NCBI GenBank assembly: GCA_963784895.1
Contig: CAWATM010000002.1
Span: 1 to 64,000 of the forward strand
Source: Gaiellasilicea sp963784895
GTDB lineage: Bacteria > Actinomycetota > Thermoleophilia > Gaiellales > Gaiellaceae
Length of the DNA: 64,000 bases
Direction: 5' to 3'
Part shown: piece by piece, positions 59,119 to 64,000 of the stretch
Layout of the letters: each line of letters opens with the position of its first letter
How positions within the stretch are numbered: position 1 is the first letter of the stretch
Notes under the pieces: model-generated
The model's input: only the letters and a program-made list of their open reading frames with translations
Told to the model about the DNA's origin: nothing
Databases searched by the model: none
Translations under genes and position numbers: made by a program

Positions 59119-60019
59119 CGGTCAGCTTGAACACGTCCGGCCGGTGATAGTGGCCGGCAGGGTCGAAGCGCTGACGCGCCTGCAGGAGGACGTCCGGATC
59201 GAGCTCGGCATAGAGGATCCCCTCCTCGTCGTAGAGCGGCCCGGCAAGATAGCTCCCATCCGGGGCGAGGATGGCCGAGCCGCCACGGCCGAGCAGATCG
59301 CGCCCCTCGAGCAAGGGCCGCAGCGGGAAGTCCTCGGGATACGAGCCGGCGCGCTGGAAATGGCAGGGTGCGATCACGAACGCACGCGACTCGAGCGCGA
59401 GGTGCATCAGCGTCGCCTGCCAGCGGTCGCCGTCGTCCGCGGTCGAGGCGACGTAGATCTCGACCCCGGACTCGTAGAGCGAGAAGCGGGCCAGCGGCAT
59501 GTAGTTCTCCCAGCAGATCAGGCCGCCGATCCGCCCGAGCGGCGTCTCGAGCGCGCGCAGGCCACGCCCGTCGCCCTGGCCCCAGACGAGCCGTTCGTGG
59601 TTCGTCGGCACGAGCTTGCGGTGGTGGAGGGCGAGCTCCCCGGCAGGCGACCAGTAGAGGAGCGAGTTGTAGAGCGTTCCTGGGCGCCCCGGATCGGCCT
59701 CGTTGACGCCGACGACGAGCCAGACGCCGTGCTCGTGGGCGATCGCGGCGAGCCGGTCGGCGTCGGCGCTCGGCACCTCCAGCGACTCGCGGTGGAGGAG
59801 CGCGAACGCCTCCTTCGCACCGGGCTCCGCCCAGCCGGCGAGTGCCTTTGCCCAGATCGACGACGGGTAGGCGGGAACGAACGTCTCCGGGAAGACGACG
59901 AGCTGCGCACCCGCCGCTGCCGCTTCCGCCGTCCGTTCCGCGACGCGGTCGATCGTGCCGGAGCGGTCGAAGATCGCGGGCTCGACCTGGACGCAGGCGG
60001 CGGTGACGATCTCCTTCAC
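59102..60019 (-). CDS. Nitrilase-superfamily enzyme
   Basis: A 305-residue carbon-nitrogen hydrolase. The Glu-Lys-Cys triad is visible: Glu in QLVVFPETFVPAYPSS, Lys in LHHRKLVPTNHERLVWG, and Cys in IGGLICWENYMPLARF. The last sequence is typical of branch 1 nitrilases, which turn nitriles into acids. It is the last gene of a three-gene operon behind a selenoprotein and a cupin (GTGA overlap). The specific nitrile is unknown. Confidence 0.92.
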   Translation of the reverse strand: MKEIVTAACVQVEPAIFDRSGTIDRVAERTAEAAAAGAQLVVFPETFVPAYPSSIWAKALAGWAEPGAKEAFALLHRESLEVPSADADRLAAIAHEHGVWLVVGVNEADPGRPGTLYNSLLYWSPAGELALHHRKLVPTNHERLVWGQGDGRGLRALETPLGRIGGLICWENYMPLARFSLYESGVEIYVASTADDGDRWQATLMHLALESRAFVIAPCHFQRAGSYPEDFPLRPLLEGRDLLGRGGSAILAPDGSYLAGPLYDEEGILYAELDPDVLLQARQRFDPAGHYHRPDVFKLTVSPNE

Positions 60020-60375
60020 GCCCACTCCAGTGGCGTGTAGCCGCTCGTCCGCGGCGCCGAGACGATCAGGAGCGTCGCGTCCGTGTCGCTCTTGTTCACG
60101 ACCGTCCGCTTCGGCTCCGGGTCGAGCCGCACGAACGTCCCCGCCGGCGCGGGATGGTCCTCGCCGTCGATCACCATCGTCGCGTCGCCGGCGAGGACGA
60201 TGAAGACCTCCTCCTGGTCGCTGCCCGTCTCGTCGTGCTCGGGGATCGTCTCGCCCGGCGGCAGCTCGAGGACGTTCATCCCGAACGACTGCAACCCGAG
60301 CGATTTGCGCGCTAGCGCCCACTTCGGGAACGGACGCTCGAAGTCGTCCATGTGCACGATCGTGAAGCCGCTCAT
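60016..60375 (-). CDS. Cupin domain protein
   Basis: A 119-residue single cupin. The metal-site motif 1 is ETIPEHDETGSDQEEVFIVLAG, with only one His and several acidic residues, and the second motif contains PAPAGTFVRLDPEPKRTVVN. The ligand set is incomplete compared with classical cupin dioxygenases (two His, Glu, His). It may be a redox or binding accessory. It overlaps the selenoprotein stop (ATGA) and the nitrilase start (GTGA). Confidence 0.88.
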   Translation of the reverse strand: MSGFTIVHMDDFERPFPKWALARKSLGLQSFGMNVLELPPGETIPEHDETGSDQEEVFIVLAGDATMVIDGEDHPAPAGTFVRLDPEPKRTVVNKSDTDATLLIVSAPRTSGYTPLEWA

Positions 60376-60920
60376 CGCTCCTCCCAGTCCGGTTCCGGGC
60401 CGATCCCGACGCCCTCGGCGACCCGGTTGATGTAGTTGAAGTAGGCGACAACCTGGATCGCGTCGTGGATCGCCTCGTCGTCCCAGCCGTGTCCCCGCAG
60501 CACCTCGACGTCCGCGGCGCTCATCGCCGCCGGCGTCCGGGTGAGCTTGATGGCGTAGTCGCAGAGCGCCTCCACGCGCGGGGGCAGTCCCGCGCTGCGG
60601 TAGTCGTGGGCGCACCGCTCCACGAGCTCGTCGTCTGCGCCCTCGGCACGGAGGTCGTCTGCATGCGCACGCGTTCAGTAATGGCAGTCGTTCTCGCGCG
60701 AGACGACGGTGGCGAGCAGCTCCCGCTCCTGGCGGGAGAGCCGCGACGGGCCCTTCATGATCCCGAGGTAGAGGTCCATCGAACGGCGCAGCACGCCCGG
60801 CCGGAGGCTCATCGCCTTGACGATGTTGAAGACCTTCCCGGCGCGCTCGATCGCGGCGTCGTACTCCTGCTTCAGCGGTCCGGTCGCGTCGTCGACGTCG
60901 GTCAGGCGCAGGTGAGCCAC
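60372..60920 (-). CDS. AhpD-like peroxidase-related selenoprotein with CxxU active site
   Basis: If the in-frame UGA at 60677-60675 is read as selenocysteine, the frame runs 182 residues from GTG 60920 to TGA 60372. The active site becomes Cys79-His-Tyr-Sec82 (RENDCHY-U-TRAHADDL), where AhpD relatives have CxxC. The N-terminus, the QERELLATVVSR helix and the C-terminal half (VERCAHDYRSAG, GWDDEAIHDAIQVVAYFNYINR) fit peroxidase-related AhpD proteins. selA, selB and tRNA-Sec lie within 7 kb, and a SECIS-like hairpin follows the UGA. Normal gene callers would report two short ORFs, 60675-60920 and 60372-60623. Confidence 0.9.
60638..60677 (-). promoter_or_regulatory. Bacterial SECIS-like element after the UGA codon
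   Basis: On the mRNA, 17 nt after UGA, CGACCUC and GAGGGCG form a stem with one A-G mismatch, closing the loop CGUGCC (positions +25 to +30). The G within the first two loop positions and the UGA-to-loop distance fit the published bacterial SECIS rules. The match is by eye only. Confidence 0.65.
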
Positions 60921-60956
60921 GCCGCGATCCTCGCAGAAAGAGCCGGGCGGACAAGG

Positions 60957-60981
60957 CCCCGGGGGAGCAGAGCTCCCCGGG
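60957..60981 (-). terminator. GC-rich hairpin between the selenoprotein operon and the gene at 61,002
   Basis: CCCCGGGGGAGC and GCTCCCCGGG form a stem with a bulge around AGA. On the minus strand it lies 21 nt beyond the stop of the secreted protein at 61002, so it would end that transcript and isolate the selenoprotein operon. A promoter for the operon is not evident. Confidence 0.6.
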
Positions 60982-61001
60982 TGCCTCTCCTCTCTCCCCC
61001 T

Positions 61002-61802
61002 CTACCTGCTCAGGTCGACCGGGAACGAGACGAGCCGGCGGGTCGAGACACCGCCGAGCACGTCCTCACCCGCCTTGCGCGCGCGGGCGAAGACCACCAG
61101 CAGCTCCTGGCGACTGGTCGCCGGGTAGCCGGCTGCACGGTTCATCGTCAGCGTCGCGAAACCGTCCGCCCCAGTCTGCTGCTCCGCCGGAGCGGAGAAC
61201 TGGTTGAACGGGACCGGTTCGGCGTAGAGCAGTGCGCCCTGCACGGGCTTGCCCTTGCAGGTGACGCGGAAGCGAACCGAGATCGAGGTCGTCGAGCGGC
61301 CGACGACAGACGGAGCGATCGACTGGCCGTCGATCAGCAGCCGGTCCGGCAGCGAGACGTTCGCGATCGGGATCGGCGCGTTGCCGTTACAGCCGGTCAC
61401 GGGCGCGGGTGCCGTCCTGACCACGGCCGACGGGACCGACGTCGCGGCAACCGAGCCGTCGGCGTTCCGCGCGGTCACGCGGGATCGGATCGTGTTGCCG
61501 ACGTCGACCTTCTTGAGGACGTACGTCCTGTCGGTCGCTCCGCCGATCTGGGAGCAGCTGCCGCCGTTCTCGTCGCAGCGCCGCCACGAGTACGAGTAGG
61601 TGATCGGCGCCGTGCCGGTCCAGGTGCCGTTGCTCGTCGTCAGCGTCTTGCCCTCCTCGGGCGTGCCGGAGACTGCCGGCGGCGACTGGTTCGACGGCGC
61701 CGCCTGAGGCGCCGAGTCGGCGACCTCCGCGAGACCGGCGACCGCGGCGAGCACGACCAGCGTGCCCGCGAGCGTCGCCGTGAGAATGGTGCGTCGTTTC
61801 AT
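61002..61802 (-). CDS. Secreted Ig-like-domain protein
   Basis: A 266-residue protein with a signal peptide (MKRRTILTATLAGTLVVLAAVAGLAE). An Ig-like repeat of the kind seen in actinobacterial surface proteins follows (PAVSGTPEEGKTLTTSNGTW, YSYSWRRCDENGGSCSQIGG, DVGNTIRSRVTARNADGSV). The second half is a beta domain with a PAEQQTGADGFATLTMNRAAG segment. No enzymatic motif is visible. A ribosome site (AAGGGG) precedes the ATG. Confidence 0.78.
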   Translation of the reverse strand: MKRRTILTATLAGTLVVLAAVAGLAEVADSAPQAAPSNQSPPAVSGTPEEGKTLTTSNGTWTGTAPITYSYSWRRCDENGGSCSQIGGATDRTYVLKKVDVGNTIRSRVTARNADGSVAATSVPSAVVRTAPAPVTGCNGNAPIPIANVSLPDRLLIDGQSIAPSVVGRSTTSISVRFRVTCKGKPVQGALLYAEPVPFNQFSAPAEQQTGADGFATLTMNRAAGYPATSRQELLVVFARARKAGEDVLGGVSTRRLVSFPVDLSR

Positions 61803-61834
61803 CTTCGGACCCCTTTCGTGTCGTTTTTCCGTCA

Positions 61835-62701
61835 CTAGCAAGCGCGCCGCCACGTGATCTCGCGGCTGAACGCGCCGAGGTAGCCCGCGCCCGCCTGGTT
61901 GACCGACATCGCGATCCGCAGCCGGTTTGCCCCACACGGGAGCGTCGCCTGGAAACGCGTGCGCGAGTTCAAGTCGAGCGAAATGCGCTTGATCGTCACC
62001 CACTGCCCGAACGCGGAGAGCCGCTGCAGCTGGATCTGCTTGCGGGCCATGCTGCGGCCGGCGTAGACGCGCGCGATGAACCCGTTCATGCGGCCAAACG
62101 AGATCGACGGCGCCACGGCCGTGCTGATCACGAGGCTCGAGGCGGTCTTCCACCTGGCCCGGTAGGTGGTGAGGATCTTCGGCGAGACGGCGTAGGAGAA
62201 CGTGCCGTCCGTGCCGGTGATCACGGTGGCGAGCACGACCTCAGATGCCTGCCCGTAGGGCTGGAAGCTGAGTTGGACGTTCTCGCCCGGCTTCTTGTTG
62301 TTGACCTGGCCGGTGAGCGTCACCTTGTCCCCGTACGCGATCTGCGGCTGCGAGGTGGCGAGAGTGACTGCGGCTGGCGGCCCGGCCACCCGGACGGTGC
62401 CGGTGACAGACGGGTTGAGCGCGTCGCGATAGCGGTAGGTGCCCGCGACGTCGAACCTGAAGGTGAAGCTCCGGCCGCGCGCAAGCACCGGCGAGGCAAA
62501 GGCGCCGGTCGTCGAGACGATCTGATGGCTCTGCGTGTCGTCGTTGCGCCACCGGATCGAGTCGCCGGCGACGATGTTGACGGAGGCGGGGGAGAACGCC
62601 GCCCGCTTGATCGAGACGGTCTTCGTGGTCGCGGCGGCTGCAGGACCGGCGAGCAGCAGGCCGACGACGAGCGAGACGAGGGTGAGGAGTGTGCGTCGCA
62701 T
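61835..62701 (-). CDS. Secreted cupredoxin-like protein, copper ligands mostly missing
   Basis: A 288-residue protein. A signal peptide is followed by a cupredoxin-like fold (IKRAAFSPASVNIVAGDSIRW, THQ-type SHQIVSTTG, FRFDVAGTYRYRDALNPSV, then TGTVRV). Where plastocyanins have Cys, His and Met, this has Arg, Leu/Asn and Val, and only the first His remains, so type 1 copper binding is unlikely. The C-terminal half is a surface-type Ig domain. It lies 32 nt upstream of the secreted gene at 61002 on the same strand and probably shares its transcript. Confidence 0.75.
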   Translation of the reverse strand: MRRTLLTLVSLVVGLLLAGPAAAATTKTVSIKRAAFSPASVNIVAGDSIRWRNDDTQSHQIVSTTGAFASPVLARGRSFTFRFDVAGTYRYRDALNPSVTGTVRVAGPPAAVTLATSQPQIAYGDKVTLTGQVNNKKPGENVQLSFQPYGQASEVVLATVITGTDGTFSYAVSPKILTTYRARWKTASSLVISTAVAPSISFGRMNGFIARVYAGRSMARKQIQLQRLSAFGQWVTIKRISLDLNSRTRFQATLPCGANRLRIAMSVNQAGAGYLGAFSREITWRRAC

Positions 62702-62752
62702 GAGCGCAGCCTCCCCGTGCCGCAGGGCGCCAAGCGCACAACGGTGCGGTTT

Positions 62753-62765
62753 TACGGAATCCGTA
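62753..62765. promoter_or_regulatory. 13-bp palindrome upstream of the cupredoxin-like gene
   Basis: TACGGA-A-TCCGTA lies 52 nt before the minus-strand ATG at 62701 and about 50 nt before tRNA-Sec. It could be an operator for either. Short palindromes also arise by chance. Confidence 0.3.
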
Positions 62766-62816
62766 CAGGCTGATTGCATCTCGCTTTCAGTGGCTTCTGC
62801 ACCTAGGGTTCGGGGC

Positions 62817-62909
62817 GGAGCGGCACGGGCCCGGTGGCCCAGCCGGTCTTCAAAATCGGCCCGGTCGTGCAACCCACGGCTTGCTCGGTTCGACTCCGGG
62901 GCCGCTCCG
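62817..62909 (+). tRNA. selC: tRNA-Sec (UCA anticodon)
   Basis: GGAGCGGC pairs with GCCGCTCC in an 8-bp acceptor stem, the bacterial tRNA-Sec length. The anticodon stem of 6 bp (GCCGGT/ATCGGC) closes the loop CTTCAAA with anticodon TCA. A long variable arm and the T-loop TTCGACTCC follow, and G is the discriminator. It is 93 nt and lacks an encoded CCA. It serves the selA-selB system 5-9 kb upstream. Confidence 0.96.
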
Positions 62910-63132
62910 TTCCGGCTCGGCCGCGTCCAGCTCCCGCGATGGAGTGGGCCGTTGCTCCGCCGAAGATCACTCGATCGAGGGACGTCGACGGGACCTAGAC
63001 GCTCAAGCGATGGGTCCTACGCGCCGATGAGGTGAGAACTAGCGAGTTCCGTGGGCCGTGCCGCAGCTGTCCATGTCGAGCTCCTTCCGAAGCAGTGGGG
63101 GTGGCCGCCACCCCCACTCTTCTCTCTCCAGG

Positions 63133-63684
63133 TCAGGCCTCGCGGGCGTACTTCGCCTTCAGCGCGGCGATATCGGCGGGCTCGTAGAGCGGCCGGCCCG
63201 GGTCGAGGCCGACGATCTCGTCGCGGCGCGGCACGCGGCCGAGCTCGCGGCCGAGCTTCTCCGCGCGCCGATGGCAGCCGTCGCAGAGCGTGATCAGGTC
63301 GCGGCCGGGCTCCTCCGCACCGAGCGTCGCATACGTCAGGTGCCGAGCACTGGGTTCGATCGCGGATTCACAGCCCTCGACCTCGCACGCGGGCGCAGTC
63401 GCCAGCTGCGCTCTCGCGCGCCGCTGCCAGTGGCCGCTCGCCGCGTACGCCGCCGGGCTGAGCCGGAAGAGAGCGCGGTACGCCTCGCTCGATAGCTTGC
63501 CGCCCGCGTCCGGGGAGCGGCGGTCGCGCCAGCGCTCAAGTGCGGCCGCCGCCTCCGCCTCGACCTCCTCGCGGCGGCGCGCCGCCTCCCGCTTCGCCGC
63601 TTCGGCAGGCGTGAGCAGCGAGGGCGCCTCCCGGCGTGCCCGCAGCACGTCGTGCAGCGACTTCTTTCCGGCTCCTCGGCTCAT
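63133..63684 (-). CDS. HNH-like zinc-binding protein
   Basis: A 183-residue basic protein. The first half is helical and rich in Arg, Ala and Glu. The second holds CEVEGCES, then ARHLTYATLG, and DLITLCDGCHRRAEKLGRE, the layout of HNH nucleases (two Cys pairs and a central His). The first His-Asn of a catalytic HNH is not clear, so it may bind nucleic acid without cutting. The gene is divergent from the aldo/keto reductase by 20 nt. Confidence 0.65.
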   Translation of the reverse strand: MSRGAGKKSLHDVLRARREAPSLLTPAEAAKREAARRREEVEAEAAAALERWRDRRSPDAGGKLSSEAYRALFRLSPAAYAASGHWQRRARAQLATAPACEVEGCESAIEPSARHLTYATLGAEEPGRDLITLCDGCHRRAEKLGRELGRVPRRDEIVGLDPGRPLYEPADIAALKAKYAREA

Positions 63685-63704
63685 CGTCCGACTAGTGTGC
63701 CCGG

Positions 63705-64000
63705 ATGCGCACTCGCCGCCTGGGCAGCTCCGTCCTCGAGGTGACGGTCGTGGGGCTCGGCTGCAACAACTTCGGCGGCCGGATCGACGAGGCGGAGTCG
63801 CGCCCGGTGATCGACGCGGCGATCGACGCCGGCGTCACCTTCTTCGACACCGCCGATGTCTACGGCAACCGCGGCGGCAGCGAGGAGATCATCGGCCGCG
63901 CCCTCGACGGCCGGCGCGACGAGGTCGTGCTGGCGACCAAGTTCGGCCACGACCTCGGCGACGGCGAGACCGCCCGCGGTGCGCGACCCTACATCCGCAA
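63705..64000 (+). CDS. Aldo/keto reductase, N-terminal part
   Basis: The N-terminal 98 residues of an NADPH-dependent oxidoreductase, cut by the window end. LGSSVLEVTVVGLGCNNFGGR, AIDAGVTFFDTADVYGNRGGSEEIIGRAL and VLATKFG are the early AKR signatures. The catalytic Asp (FFDTAD), Tyr (VYG) and Lys (ATKFG) are present. The substrate is unknown. Confidence 0.93.
   Translation, partial: MRTRRLGSSVLEVTVVGLGCNNFGGRIDEAESRPVIDAAIDAGVTFFDTADVYGNRGGSEEIIGRALDGRRDEVVLATKFGHDLGDGETARGARPYIR

Noticed and set aside
62753..62809. A sigma-70-type promoter for tRNA-Sec (TTGCAT and TAGGGT)
   Set aside because: The spacing is about 24 nt, too long for a normal promoter, and the match is weak.

Overview
The window is high-GC DNA from a Gram-positive actinobacterium. 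LexA with a TCGAAC-type SOS box, the large ATP-binding LuxR regulators, many overlapping GTGA/ATGA gene junctions and the overall protein style suggest a Thermoleophilia-like lineage; that placement is an inference. There are no rRNA genes, CRISPR arrays or complete insertion sequences.

The intact RNase P RNA gene (rnpB, minus strand, about 36,641-36,995) divides the window. To its left (1-36.6 kb) is accessory DNA in which about half of the recognisable genes carry frameshifts or deletions. To its right (37-64 kb) the genes are tightly packed and almost all intact. The last 24 nt of rnpB and a terminator-like hairpin occur three times, at 12.7, 21.05 and 36.65 kb. A 165-bp block follows the first two copies, and short GATGC-type repeats flank the sites. 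This looks like a tandem array of two related elements that integrated at the 3' end of rnpB and no longer carry a recognisable integrase. The two elements share a DHA2 transporter at the right end and several alpha/beta hydrolases.

Left part: an oligopeptide-type ABC ATPase and a GH130 mannoside phosphorylase; a broken DctP-like binding protein; and a four-gene two-component operon (3.2-7.6 kb) whose genes all overlap. Its two membrane kinases have opposite defects: one lacks the phosphoacceptor histidine, the other has a degraded ATP-binding domain. Next come secreted proteins, a TPR regulator and a hydrolase. Element 1 (12.7-21 kb) holds a shattered GAF sensor kinase, response regulators, hydrolases and MFS pumps. 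Element 2 (21-36.6 kb) holds epoxide hydrolase remains, a TlpA-like protein, a LuxR-family ATPase regulator, an esterase, a VanW protein and an intact DHA2 pump.

Right part: lexA with a small zinc-ribbon gene, a threonine dehydratase-like enzyme, tRNA-Leu, secG, a glycosyltransferase, an ABC-2 exporter, methylmalonyl-CoA mutase large subunit, a GntR regulator, a MoaD-MoaE fusion, a metallo-beta-lactamase-fold hydrolase, AlkZ-like and HIT proteins, an M50 protease, a LOG protein and a second VanW protein.

From 54 to 63 kb lies a selenocysteine locus: selA, a doubly deleted O-methyltransferase that bridges to selB, and tRNA-Sec (UCA). With it is an AhpD-like selenoprotein whose active site reads Cys-His-Tyr-Sec, because an in-frame UGA is followed by a SECIS-like hairpin. 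The selenoprotein gene overlaps a cupin gene, which overlaps a nitrilase gene, forming one operon. Gene callers would split the selenoprotein into two false ORFs. selD is not in the window.
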